A DNA stretch of 32,277 nt. It comes from an uncultured Verrucomicrobia subdivision 3 bacterium (GTDB lineage Bacteria > Verrucomicrobiota > Verrucomicrobiia > Limisphaerales > UBA11358). Each line of letters starts with the position of its first letter. Position 1 is the stretch's first letter. This document shows, piece by piece, positions 23,999 through 32,277 of this stretch. The notes below the pieces were generated by a model, which worked only from the letters and a program-made list of their open reading frames with translations, was not told the origin of the DNA and searched no databases. Where the stretch lies: the NCBI GenBank assembly GCA_903835255.1, contig CAILMI010000039.1, positions 1 to 32,277 on the forward strand, in the 5' to 3' direction. The position numbers were made by a program, and so were the translations under genes.

Positions 23999-24697
23999 TT
24001 ATTGCTGCCCATAGTACGCACCGGGGCCGTGTTTGCGAAGAAAATGTTTATCCAAAAGAACCGGCTGCATCGGCCGGAGCCGGGGATTGATCTTCAGCGT
24101 CTCGCTGGCGAGCTGCGCGATGAATTCCAGCACGCCCGCATTGTGGACCGCATCGGCCACATCCCTGCCCCAGGTGAAAGGGCCATGGCTGGCCACCAGC
24201 ACCGCCGGATGCTGCATCGGATCAAACTTAAGTTTCTGAAACGTCTCCACAATCACTTCGCCGGTGTTCGCCTCGTAATCTTTTTTGATCTCCGCGGGCT
24301 TCAGCAACCGAGTGCAAGGCACGTCGCCGTACCAATAATCCGCCTGCGTCGTGCCGTAGCTCGGCAGACCGCGCTGCGCCTGCGCCCACGCCGTCGCATA
24401 CAGGCTGTGCGTGTGCACCACGCCGCCCACCTTCGGGAAGGCACGGTACAAAACCCGATGGGTGTCCGTGTCCGAACTCGGCTTGAGCTTGCCGTCCACA
24501 ACCCGCCCCGTCGCAAGCGACACCACAGCCATGTGCCCGGGCTTCATCCCGTCGTAGGGGACGCCGCTGGGCTTGATGACCAGCAGGCCCCGCTCGCGGT
24601 CGATGCCGCTGGCATTGCCCCACGTTTCAATCACCAGCCCCTTGCGGACCAGATCCAGATTGGCCCGACAGACCTCCGCTTTTAATTTTTCCAGCAT
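23999..24697 (-). CDS. araD: L-ribulose-5-phosphate 4-epimerase
   Basis: 232 aa from the ATG at 24697; a GTG at 24715 overlapping araB by 14 bp is an alternative. The class II aldolase-like zinc enzyme converts L-ribulose 5-phosphate to D-xylulose 5-phosphate. Key segments are TWGNASGID, KPSGVPYDGMKP, SSDTDTHRVLYRAFP, the zinc-binding HTHSLYATAWAQ and SHGPFTWG. It begins 4 bp after the araB stop codon, so the two are coupled. GGAAA lies 10 bp before the ATG and is one of the very few purine tracts that could act as a ribosome site in this window. Confidence 0.95.
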   Translation of the reverse strand: MLEKLKAEVCRANLDLVRKGLVIETWGNASGIDRERGLLVIKPSGVPYDGMKPGHMAVVSLATGRVVDGKLKPSSDTDTHRVLYRAFPKVGGVVHTHSLYATAWAQAQRGLPSYGTTQADYWYGDVPCTRLLKPAEIKKDYEANTGEVIVETFQKLKFDPMQHPAVLVASHGPFTWGRDVADAVHNAGVLEFIAQLASETLKINPRLRPMQPVLLDKHFLRKHGPGAYYGQQ

Positions 24698-24701
24698 AAA
24701 T

Positions 24702-26378
24702 TTATTTCCGGACACGGCTGCGAATAGCGATCAGTCGCTTCATTACCCCCTGCAGATTTCCGCCGCCCGCAGCCGTGCCGAACGCATCGTGCAACTGTTT
24801 ATAGAGCGCATAGAGCTCCCGGTAAGTCGCGTGCGCCCTGGCGTTGGGCTTGAACACCTTCGGCTTGAGCCCGGTCATCCGCCGCTGGGCCGCGGTATAA
24901 TCCTTGTGCGCCCCCGCCACCACCGCCGCCGCGATCGCCGCCCCCAGCGCACAGGTCTGCGCCGAACGCGAGACCTTCATCGGACGCCCCGTCACATCCG
25001 CGTAAATCTGCATGACCAGCGGGCTTTTTTCGGCAATGCCGCCGCAGTTCACCACCGAGGAAATCTTCACGCCATATTCCTCAAATCGATTGATGATAGT
25101 CAGCGCGCCAAACGCCGTCGCCTCGATGAGAGCCCGGTAAATTTCCGCGGGGGTGGTGTACAGCGTCTGGCCGATGAGCAATCCAGTCAGCTGTTGATCC
25201 ACCAGAACAGTGCGGTTGCCGTTGTTCCAATCCAGCGCCAGCAGCCCGCTCTCGCCGGGCTGCAGCTTTAAAGCGCCCGCCGTCAGCGCCTCGTGCGACC
25301 CGGCTTTCACGCCCCCGGGCTGCAGATAATTCACGAGCCAGTTGAACAGATCGCCCACCGCGGATTGACCCGCCTCAAGACCGAAGTAGCCCGGCAGCAC
25401 GCTGCCATCCACGATGCCGCAGACGCCCGGCACATCGGCCAGTTTCTGGTGATTCGCCCGCACCGCGATGTCGCAGGTGCTGGTCCCAATGATTTTCACC
25501 AGCGTTCCCGGCGCCACTCCCGAACCGACCGCGCCCAAATGGGCGTCGAAGGCCCCGACCGCCACGGGGATTCCCTCCGGCAACCCCGTTTTCCGGGCCC
25601 ACTCCTTCGTCAGTCCTCCGACCGCCCGATCGATGGAATGAACGCGAGAGGTGAGCCGCTGGCGCAGCTGCGCGAGTTTCGGGTTCAACTTGGAAAGAAA
25701 GGCGGCGTCGGGATAGCCCCCCCACCGGGCGTTCCACATGGCCTTGTGGCCGGCGGCGCAGACCCCCGCAATAAAAACCTCCGGATGCTCCGTGCCCGTG
25801 AGCGCTGCGGGGACGAAGTCGGAAAGCTCCACCCAGGAATGGGCGGCATTAAACACTTCCGGTGCCGTGCGCAGGCATTTGAGCACTTTGCTCCAGAACC
25901 ATTCGCTCGAATAGGTGCCGCCGCACTTGGCGAGATACTGCGGGCGCATCTTTTTGGCGAGCGCCGTGATTTCGGCGGCCTCGGCGATAGCGGTGTGATC
26001 TTTCCAGAGCCACGCCAGCGCCGCCGGATGCGCTGCGAATTTTTTTTGGAACGCCAGTGGCTGGCCCTCCGCATCCACCGGCAGCGGCGTGCTGCCGGTC
26101 GTGTCCACGCCGATGCCGATGACGTGGCTGGCGTTAAATCCTTTCACGGTTTTCCTGGCCGTGGCGAGCGCCTGCCGGAGGGTGATCTCCGCGCCCTTCA
26201 GATAATCGGCGGGATGCTGCCGGGCTAGGTTGGGGTCACGGGCGAGGACGACTCCCTGCGTGCCATGGGAATAAATCCAGACGGCGGCGGCCACTTCCGC
26301 GCCATTGGCGACATTGACAATGAGGGCGCGAACCGAATTCGTGCCGTAGTCCAAACCGATCGTGTATTGGGTTGCCAT
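24702..26378 (-). CDS. araB: L-ribulokinase
   Basis: 558-aa FGGY-family sugar kinase that phosphorylates L-ribulose with ATP. The N-terminal phosphate-binding block is GLDYGTNSVRALI; next come GVDTTGSTPLPVD, the catalytic-base region VAVGAFDAHLGAVGSG, GTSTCDIAV typical of AraB, and the C-terminal NCGGIAEKSPLVMQIYADV with CALGAAIAA. Length is normal for AraB (about 560). It follows araA after 75 bp and precedes araD by 4 bp, as expected for an arabinose operon. Confidence 0.96.
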   Translation of the reverse strand: MATQYTIGLDYGTNSVRALIVNVANGAEVAAAVWIYSHGTQGVVLARDPNLARQHPADYLKGAEITLRQALATARKTVKGFNASHVIGIGVDTTGSTPLPVDAEGQPLAFQKKFAAHPAALAWLWKDHTAIAEAAEITALAKKMRPQYLAKCGGTYSSEWFWSKVLKCLRTAPEVFNAAHSWVELSDFVPAALTGTEHPEVFIAGVCAAGHKAMWNARWGGYPDAAFLSKLNPKLAQLRQRLTSRVHSIDRAVGGLTKEWARKTGLPEGIPVAVGAFDAHLGAVGSGVAPGTLVKIIGTSTCDIAVRANHQKLADVPGVCGIVDGSVLPGYFGLEAGQSAVGDLFNWLVNYLQPGGVKAGSHEALTAGALKLQPGESGLLALDWNNGNRTVLVDQQLTGLLIGQTLYTTPAEIYRALIEATAFGALTIINRFEEYGVKISSVVNCGGIAEKSPLVMQIYADVTGRPMKVSRSAQTCALGAAIAAAVVAGAHKDYTAAQRRMTGLKPKVFKPNARAHATYRELYALYKQLHDAFGTAAGGGNLQGVMKRLIAIRSRVRK

Positions 26379-26453
26379 AAATTATGAGAGCATCGAACAC
26401 TTGAGCCACACCGCCGTGAGCGCATTTTCCCGATAGGCTGCCGGGTTATTGGA

Positions 26454-27968
26454 TCAGGACACCCAGCCGCCTTTCAATCCGTAGGCGGCATCGTTCCAGG
26501 CCAGCTCCTGCTTGAAGCGGCGCAACTGGGTGTCCGCATCGATCACAACCACCTCGAGCCCGGCGATCGCCCCGAAATCTTCCATCATCTCGGTAGTGAC
26601 AGCCTGACTGAATCCCGTGTGATGCGCCCCGCCCGCATAAATCCAGGCGGCACAGGCATCCTCGAAATTCGGCCGGCATTTCCACACTGCCTGCGCCACC
26701 GGCAAACGGGGCATGGACTGTTTCGGCGTTACCACGTCTACCTCGCTGATGAGCAGGCGGAAGCGGTTCCCGAAATCCATCAGGGAAGCGTTCAACGCCG
26801 GGCCGGCGGGCGTGTTGAAAACCAGCCGGGCGGGGTCGGCCTTGCCGCCGATACCCAGCGGATGGACCTGGAGAGAAACCCGGCCGTCGGCGATGCTCGG
26901 GCAGATTTCCAGCATGTGCGACCCGAGAACCAGCGGGTTGCCGGACTGCATGTGATAGGTGTAGTCCTCCATGAACGAAGTGCCGCCCGGGAGACCGCTG
27001 GCCATGACTTTCATAGCCCGAACCAAAGCCGAGGTTTTCCAGTCCCCTTCCCCGCCAAAGCCAAACCCAGCCGCCATCATGCGCTGCGATCCTACCCCCG
27101 GCAGTTGCGCCAGTCCGTGCAGATCCTCAAATGTGTCGGTATAACCCTTGAAACCGCCCGCCGTCAGGAATTGATGAATCCCCAATTCGATGCGCGCGGC
27201 GTCTCGGACCGACTTGTGACGCTTGCCGCCTTTCTTCAAGTCGCCAGTCATCTCATAGGCGTCGGCGTAGATCTTGCAAAGCGCATCCACTTCCTTCTCA
27301 GTGACTGCATTCACGACTTTTACCAGGTCGCCGACGCCGTGGGTGTTCACGGAAAAACCAAACTTCATCTGCGCCGAGACCTTGTCCCCCTCCGTCACTG
27401 CCACTTCGCGCATGTTGTCGCCAAAGCGGACAAATCTCGCACTCTGCCAGTCGGCCCAGGCAGCGGCAGCCCTCGCCCACGCTCCGATTTTTTTCTGGGT
27501 GGATACTTCCTGCCAGAAACCGACCACCACTTTGCGGGCAATGCGCATCCGGCTCATGATAAAACCATGCTCGCGATCGCCATGCGCCGCCTGGTTCATA
27601 TTCATGAAATCCATGTCTATCGTGGCCCAGGGCAGGTCGCGGTTGTATTGCGTGTGCAGATGGCAAATCGGCTTGCGCAATTGCTTCAGGCCGTTGATCC
27701 ACATCTTCGACGGCGAAAAGGTGTGGCACCATGTCACCAGACCGATGCACCGGGGCGCATTGTTGGCCGCCATGCAAAGCGCGGTGATGGCGTCGGGCGA
27801 GACCATCACGGGCTTGAACACCACTTTGACGGGAATCGCGGCGGCCGCATTGAGCGTCCTAGCGATTTCCTGGGAATGGCGGGCGACGGCTTTGAGAGTT
27901 TCCGGGCCGTAGAGATGCTGACTGCCGGTGACAAACCAGACTTCAAACTGCTTTAGGTTGATGCTCAT
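26454..27968 (-). CDS. araA: L-arabinose isomerase
   Basis: 504 aa from the ATG at 27968; codons upstream overlap the end of xylA and are not family-like. It isomerises L-arabinose to L-ribulose with a divalent metal ion. Typical blocks are [71 protein letters not shown] and FMEDYTYH with the metal-binding glutamates, [12 protein letters not shown], and [10 protein letters not shown] with the histidines. It starts 19 bp after xylA on the same strand. Confidence 0.97.
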   Translation of the reverse strand: MSINLKQFEVWFVTGSQHLYGPETLKAVARHSQEIARTLNAAAAIPVKVVFKPVMVSPDAITALCMAANNAPRCIGLVTWCHTFSPSKMWINGLKQLRKPICHLHTQYNRDLPWATIDMDFMNMNQAAHGDREHGFIMSRMRIARKVVVGFWQEVSTQKKIGAWARAAAAWADWQSARFVRFGDNMREVAVTEGDKVSAQMKFGFSVNTHGVGDLVKVVNAVTEKEVDALCKIYADAYEMTGDLKKGGKRHKSVRDAARIELGIHQFLTAGGFKGYTDTFEDLHGLAQLPGVGSQRMMAAGFGFGGEGDWKTSALVRAMKVMASGLPGGTSFMEDYTYHMQSGNPLVLGSHMLEICPSIADGRVSLQVHPLGIGGKADPARLVFNTPAGPALNASLMDFGNRFRLLISEVDVVTPKQSMPRLPVAQAVWKCRPNFEDACAAWIYAGGAHHTGFSQAVTTEMMEDFGAIAGLEVVVIDADTQLRRFKQELAWNDAAYGLKGGWVS

Positions 27969-27987
27969 AGTTTTTAAAATGGCTAGA

Positions 27988-29301
27988 TCAGATGAATTCG
28001 TTGATGAGATTTTCCAGAAACTCCTGACGGCCGCTGGCATTGGCAGCCGCGTCGCCTTTCTTCAGGCTGTACGCCTCCAGTTCTTTCAGGGTCGCTTTCC
28101 CCGACTCAATCCGCGCGCCAATGCCCGAGTCCCAGGAGGCATACCGCTGCCTGACAAATTCATCCAGCCGTCCGTCACGGCGGATTGCCGCGGCAATCTT
28201 CAGCCCGCGCGCAAAGGCATCCATGCCGCCAATGTGGGCGTGGAACAGGTCGGCCGGCTCGAAACTCTCGCGCCGGACCTTGGCGTCAAAATTCACGCCT
28301 CCCGTCGAAAGGCCGCCATACTTCAAGATGGCCAGCATGGAATAAGTGGTCAGATAAATGTTGGTCGGGAACTGGTCCGTGTCCCAGCCCAGCAGCTCGT
28401 CGCCCGTGTTGGCGTCAATCGACCCGAGGGCGCCCGCCGCACCGGCGACTTCGAGTTCGTGCTGCATGGTGTGTCCCGCCAGGGTGGCGTGGTTGGTCTC
28501 GATGTTGAGCTTGAAATGCGGGAGCAGTCCGTACTGGCGCAGGAAATTCAGGCACGCGGCGGCGTCGGAATCATATTGATGCTTGGTTGGCTCCTTCGGC
28601 TTGGGCTCAATGTAGAACTGCCCCTTAAACCCGATCTGCTTTTTGTAAGCCACGGCCAGATGGAGCAGTTGGGCCAGATGCTCCTGCTCGCGCTGCATGT
28701 CCGTGTTGAGCAGGGTCATGTAGCCTTCGCGACCGCCCCAGAAGGTGTACCCTTCCCCGCCCAGCTCGTGCGTCACCTCCATCGCCTTCTTGACCTGGGC
28801 CGCGGCATAGGCAAACACCTCGGCGTTGCAACTGGTGCTGGCGCCATGGACATAGCGGGGATGGGAAAATAAATTAGCGGTCCCCCAGAGCAGCTTGATC
28901 CCCGTCCGCTTCTGCTCCTCTTTTAAAACCTTGGCCACGGCGTCGAAATTCCGGTTGGACTCGGCCAGCGTCCTGCCCTCCGGCGCCACGTCGCGATCAT
29001 GCCAGCAATAATACGGCGCCCCCAGCTTTCCAATGAACTCAAAGGCCACCCGCGCCCGCTTCTGCGCGTTGGCCACGGAATTGGAGCCATCGTCCCACGG
29101 CCGCTGCATCGTCCCGGCCCCGAACGGATCCGAACCCGTGCCGCGAAAAGTGTGCCAGTAGACGACAGCAAACCGCAGGTGATCGCGCATCGACTTGCCC
29201 TCGACCCGCTCGGTGGCGTTGTAATGCTTGAACGCGAACGGGTTCCGGGAGCTTGACCCCTCGAACTTGATTTCAGGGATGTCGGAGAAAAAAGATTTCA
29301 T
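27988..29301 (-). CDS. xylA: Xylose isomerase
   Basis: 437-aa enzyme that isomerises D-xylose to D-xylulose. Catalytic H101 and D104 lie in [13 protein letters not shown]. Metal-binding segments are [54 protein letters not shown] and [13 protein letters not shown], and [15 protein letters not shown] is also conserved. Length and motifs fit the longer class II form. It is the first gene of the pentose locus, with araA 19 bp downstream. No xylulokinase gene follows, so xylulose made by it must be phosphorylated by an enzyme encoded elsewhere, or the isomerase has a broader role. Confidence 0.97.
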   Translation of the reverse strand: MKSFFSDIPEIKFEGSSSRNPFAFKHYNATERVEGKSMRDHLRFAVVYWHTFRGTGSDPFGAGTMQRPWDDGSNSVANAQKRARVAFEFIGKLGAPYYCWHDRDVAPEGRTLAESNRNFDAVAKVLKEEQKRTGIKLLWGTANLFSHPRYVHGASTSCNAEVFAYAAAQVKKAMEVTHELGGEGYTFWGGREGYMTLLNTDMQREQEHLAQLLHLAVAYKKQIGFKGQFYIEPKPKEPTKHQYDSDAAACLNFLRQYGLLPHFKLNIETNHATLAGHTMQHELEVAGAAGALGSIDANTGDELLGWDTDQFPTNIYLTTYSMLAILKYGGLSTGGVNFDAKVRRESFEPADLFHAHIGGMDAFARGLKIAAAIRRDGRLDEFVRQRYASWDSGIGARIESGKATLKELEAYSLKKGDAAANASGRQEFLENLINEFI

Positions 29302-29332
29302 ATTCGATTTAAACAGATTTTAGACGGACAGA

Positions 29333-29361
29333 ATAATACAAATCCCCCGCCCCCACACCAA
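29333..29361 (-). promoter_or_regulatory. Candidate promoter of the xylA-ara operon
   Basis: On the minus strand, -10 TATTAT (29333-29338) lies 17 bp from a weak -35 TTGGTG (29356-29361). The -10 is about 31 bp upstream of the xylA ATG. The spacer is G-rich. No araC-, araR- or xylR-type regulator gene is in the window. Confidence 0.35.
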
Positions 29362-29572
29362 CCCTCTTTGCAAAAAATAAACACCCCAGCGGTGGAATAA
29401 TGCGCAGGACCAGACGGCAGGGAAATTAAACATGACTTCGACGAAGACCCGCTCCAGCCCTGCGTTTCAAAAGAATAACACCCGTGCGCCGAGTGAGGAC
29501 ACAAGGCACCCCACAATGGACGCCCGGATTTTACTAACGGCTATGCAAAGCCGCCGCCGCTTGGCATCCAGG

Positions 29573-32277
29573 TTAAGGAGTCACCGTTCGGTAGAAACGC
29601 ACCGGATGATTGGTGGCATTCACGTCATTGTACGGAGGCAACCCATTGGTTCCAGCCACGTTTGTGGCCAGAGTGCTCCACGCCGTGCTCAGATCATTGT
29701 TGACCTGAATGCGATAGCTAATGCCCGCACTCCCCCCGTTGAAGGTCAGACGGACGCTTCCGTCGGACAGGAGGATCGGATCATTAAGCGTCACTGGCGT
29801 GGCCGCTGCCACAGTCAAGGTCCCTGCAACATAGCTGACGATATAGTTGCCGAGGCCGTTTCCAACGGCATTGGTCACCGTAATCCCATAACTGCCCACC
29901 GCAGCCGTATTCGTCGCCCCCGCACTGGCCAACGTCACAGAGGTCACCGTGTCTGAATTTGTCAGACCGGTGGCCGTGAACTCGTTGCCCATGAAGACAA
30001 AGGTCTGACCATACACCTTGAGCTGGTTGTTGGCCGTGATGCCCAAGGCCCTGGCATTGATTGTCAGCGTGCTGTTGGTGGTCGATACCGTGTAGTTGGG
30101 ATTCACGCCTACCGTCACCGTGATGTTGGAAGTGCCCACCCCCGAGTACTGCGTCGCATCCGTCGCAAGGGTTACGTTAATCACATCCCCGTTCACGGCG
30201 CCGTTGGTCACCGCCGTCAGGATGGGGTTCGCATCGCCGTAAACCTTGGCTTTTGCGACCGCCGTCACTGATGCCGCTTTGGCGCTAATGCTAAACACCT
30301 GACTGTTAGTCGCACCCAGATAGTTGATATCCGATGCCACCGTGTTGGAAACCGTATAGACGCCCGCATTAGTCGGCGCATAACCGCTTGCATAACCGCT
30401 TCCCACATAGTTAGTCGTACGGACACCGGTCGATCCGCTAACCCCCATAGTCGGGCCCTGGGCGGTGCCGTCATAAGTAAAGCTCGCACCCCCGTAATTC
30501 ACCGCAGTCACTGCCTTGGAGATCACAAAGTCACCCGCCCCAACTCCCGTCAACCTCGCGTAATTGGTGTCGTTGGGCACATAGTCCGCCGTCACCGCAT
30601 ACGTGCCCGCATTGGTTTGGCCCGCCGCACCCCCCGTCAGGATGTTCGCCACCGCACCCGGCGTGTTGCTGGAGGTCACACTCACCGTCGCCGCATGACC
30701 GGCTCCCGTGTAAACCTCCGGAGAGTTACCCACCGCCAGCACCGCCGTCGCCGTCGCCTTTGCAATCACCAGCGTGTTAGTCGCAGCCCCCTGGTAATTG
30801 TTATCCACCACGGTGGCAATCACCACATAGCTGCCGGAGTTGGTCGGCGCCGCACCCGTCCCGCTGTACGTCAGAACCACATTCAGATTCGTCGGACTGG
30901 TCACCGCCGTCACCGGCTTGCCCGCGCCATCATAGGTCTGGCTCAAATTCGTCAGCGTCACCGTCGCCGCCGTCTTCGCCGTGTAGCTGAGAACGATGTT
31001 CTGACCTTGGGTGCCCACCGTGAAATAAGCTCCGCCGCGCACCGCCGCCAGCGCCAGCCCATTGGCATCCACTCCCACCGTTCCCAGCTCGAACACCCCG
31101 CTGCGGGAACCCGCCGACGCCGCGTCTATCACCGTCCACACCCGGTTGCTGCTCCAGAAACTGTCCGACCAATCCACCGTCGACGGCAATCCATTCGTGA
31201 AGAACAAGTTGATCACCGCATTGCTCCCGATGACCAAGTTGCCACCGGTCACATTCACCCGGTCGTAATTCACACCCGCGCCGCCCGTCGTGTTCGCCGC
31301 CAGTTCCCAGTCCAGCGCCGAACCCGATGCATACGTCAATCCATTGGTGAAGGTCTGAACCCCGGGCGAATTCCCGGGCGAATGCGTCCCCCCGTCATTG
31401 ATAGCAACCAGGTCCCTGAAGGTGGTCCCGCTGCCCTTGAGCGTGCCCCCGTCCTGCACCGTCACCGGCGCCGTAAACTCGCTGTTACTGCCTCCAATCA
31501 CACCCCCATCTTCGACAGTCACCGGACCTGCAAAGGTGGTTTCATCCGCCGTCACCGTGGATCCCTGCAGCGATACCGTGTTCGAGAAGGTGCTCCCCGA
31601 TGTGTTCAATTCCCCGCCGGACTGCACCACCACCGGCGCATTAAATACCGAGTTGGACACCGTCAGCGTGCCCCCATCCTGCACCGTCACCTCCGCATTG
31701 AACGTGCCATTGGACACCGTCACCGACCCGTTCGGGGCGACCACCACCGGACCTGCCACCTCGCCCGTGATCTCCGTGGATCCCGAGATGGTCTGGGTAT
31801 TGGTGTACGTGCTGTCCGCCTGGCCAATTACAAACGTGTTGGTCACGCGGCCCGTATAATTGCCCTGCAGAGCCGCGATCACCGTGTAGGTGGCGATGTT
31901 TGTCGGCGCCGCCGTCATGCCCTCGTAGACATAATTGGTGTCCACGCTCAGCGGCAGAAAGTAGGTCACGCTATTGGAGAGCCCGGAAGGCACCGTTATC
32001 ACCGTCGGAGCCAGCGCCCCGCCCGTGAACGACTGCGCCAAATTGGTCAGGCTGATCCCGCCCGACGCCGGGTTGATCGTCAGCGTGCTGTTATGGGTCG
32101 TCACGCTGTAATTCACATTGCTCTCCAAGTTGACCGCAATGTTCGATACGCCCACACCCGAAGACTGCGTCGCATCCGTCGCCAGCGTGTAATGAATCAC
32201 ATCGCTGCCAAGAGTACCCGTCACCGTCGCGGTCAACGCCGGATTGGCTTCCCCGTATAATTTGCTCTTGGCATCCG
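29573..32277 (-). CDS. Large MBG-repeat / beta-helix surface protein, 5' end beyond the window
   Basis: At least 900 codons are open from the window edge to the TAA at 29573; no real start is visible. Counting from the in-frame TTG at 32236, about residues 1-140 are MBG-type immunoglobulin-like units. Six to seven 18-20-residue repeats follow (about 169-286: GGTLTVSNSVF, a short turn, then PVVVQSGG and similar), ending in the autotransporter-associated motif SPGNSPGVQTF. Further MBG-type modules carry TYDG, KVYGDANP and YGQTF motifs (about 425-810). A C-terminal module of about 75 residues includes ISYRIQVNNDLSTAWSTLATN. There is no sortase or PEP-CTERM anchor. It is probably an exported adhesin or structural surface protein; substrate binding is unknown. 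Confidence 0.85.
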   Translation of the reverse strand, partial: DAKSKLYGEANPALTATVTGTLGSDVIHYTLATDATQSSGVGVSNIAVNLESNVNYSVTTHNSTLTINPASGGISLTNLAQSFTGGALAPTVITVPSGLSNSVTYFLPLSVDTNYVYEGMTAAPTNIATYTVIAALQGNYTGRVTNTFVIGQADSTYTNTQTISGSTEITGEVAGPVVVAPNGSVTVSNGTFNAEVTVQDGGTLTVSNSVFNAPVVVQSGGELNTSGSTFSNTVSLQGSTVTADETTFAGPVTVEDGGVIGGSNSEFTAPVTVQDGGTLKGSGTTFRDLVAINDGGTHSPGNSPGVQTFTNGLTYASGSALDWELAANTTGGAGVNYDRVNVTGGNLVIGSNAVINLFFTNGLPSTVDWSDSFWSSNRVWTVIDAASAGSRSGVFELGTVGVDANGLALAAVRGGAYFTVGTQGQNIVLSYTAKTAATVTLTNLSQTYDGAGKPVTAVTSPTNLNVVLTYSGTGAAPTNSGSYVVIATVVDNNYQGAATNTLVIAKATATAVLAVGNSPEVYTGAGHAATVSVTSSNTPGAVANILTGGAAGQTNAGTYAVTADYVPNDTNYARLTGVGAGDFVISKAVTAVNYGGASFTYDGTAQGPTMGVSGSTGVRTTNYVGSGYASGYAPTNAGVYTVSNTVASDINYLGATNSQVFSISAKAASVTAVAKAKVYGDANPILTAVTNGAVNGDVINVTLATDATQYSGVGTSNITVTVGVNPNYTVSTTNSTLTINARALGITANNQLKVYGQTFVFMGNEFTATGLTNSDTVTSVTLASAGATNTAAVGSYGITVTNAVGNGLGNYIVSYVAGTLTVAAATPVTLNDPILLSDGSVRLTFNGGSAGISYRIQVNNDLSTAWSTLATNVAGTNGLPPYNDVNATNHPVRFYRTVTP
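31379..31732 (-). repeat. Tandem ~57-bp repeats encoding a beta-helix segment
   Basis: Six consecutive 18-20-residue units share the pattern G-(T/E/V)-L-x-x-S-x-S-x-F-x-x-P-V-x-V-x-D/S-G, ending at SPGNSPG. They are diverged at the DNA level, so this is an old protein repeat, not a recent slippage array. Confidence 0.75.

Noticed and set aside
30617-32260. 547-codon plus-strand frame
   Set aside because: Antisense shadow of the repetitive surface protein, rich in Arg/His as expected from reading Thr/Val/Asn codons in reverse.

Overview
The window looks like chromosomal DNA, about 60% GC by eye, from a Gram-negative member of the Planctomycetes-Verrucomicrobia-Chlamydiae group, most likely a verrucomicrobium. 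The indicators are a prepilin-like protein with an H-X9-DG motif, a very large MBG-repeat surface protein, several lipoprotein signal peptides, an olsBA-type ornithine-lipid gene pair, and start codons that nearly all lack a Shine-Dalgarno sequence. The lineage is inferred, since there is no rRNA gene in the window. I saw no tRNA, rRNA, CRISPR array or intact insertion sequence.

Layout. 1-457: no gene; it holds copy A of a multi-hairpin repeat and one further strong hairpin. 458-5535, minus strand: an acyltransferase pair (olsA/olsB-like), a WYL regulator, rho and cysK, with a clear terminator after cysK. 5536-6118: intergenic, with an 18-bp palindrome and a terminator. 6119-6232, minus: a 37-codon very basic protein. 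6278-11580, plus: lipoprotein, M23 peptidase, H-X9-DG prepilin-like protein (with repeat copy B directly before it), rlmN, hisH and an Mn-type superoxide dismutase. A bidirectional terminator follows. 11669-12608, minus: pabA/trpG-panD. 12846-18951, minus: pgk-tpiA-secG continuing into a peptide-type ABC transporter (binding lipoprotein and two permeases, no ATPase). 19133-29301, minus: an eight-gene pentose locus, xylA-araA-araB-araD-galM plus a complete sugar ABC transporter. 29573 to the window edge, minus: the C-terminal part of a huge MBG/beta-helix surface protein.

How the genes work together. The pentose locus covers capture by a lipoprotein, import, mutarotation by an apparently lipid-anchored epimerase, isomerisation of arabinose (AraA) and xylose (XylA), phosphorylation of ribulose (AraB) and epimerisation to xylulose 5-phosphate (AraD). 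Pgk and TpiA in the next operon serve lower glycolysis. This fits a plant- or algal-polysaccharide degrader, which is an inference.

Most notable: (1) a repeat of about 190 bp in two copies, with inverted ends and internal hairpins whose stems are kept although their sequences differ; one copy lies in frame before a prepilin signal; (2) a consistent lack of Shine-Dalgarno sequences, with A/T-rich tracts before many starts and a candidate leaderless hisH; (3) a 37-aa basic protein gene with its own terminator; (4) a lipoprotein-type mutarotase inside the pentose import operon.
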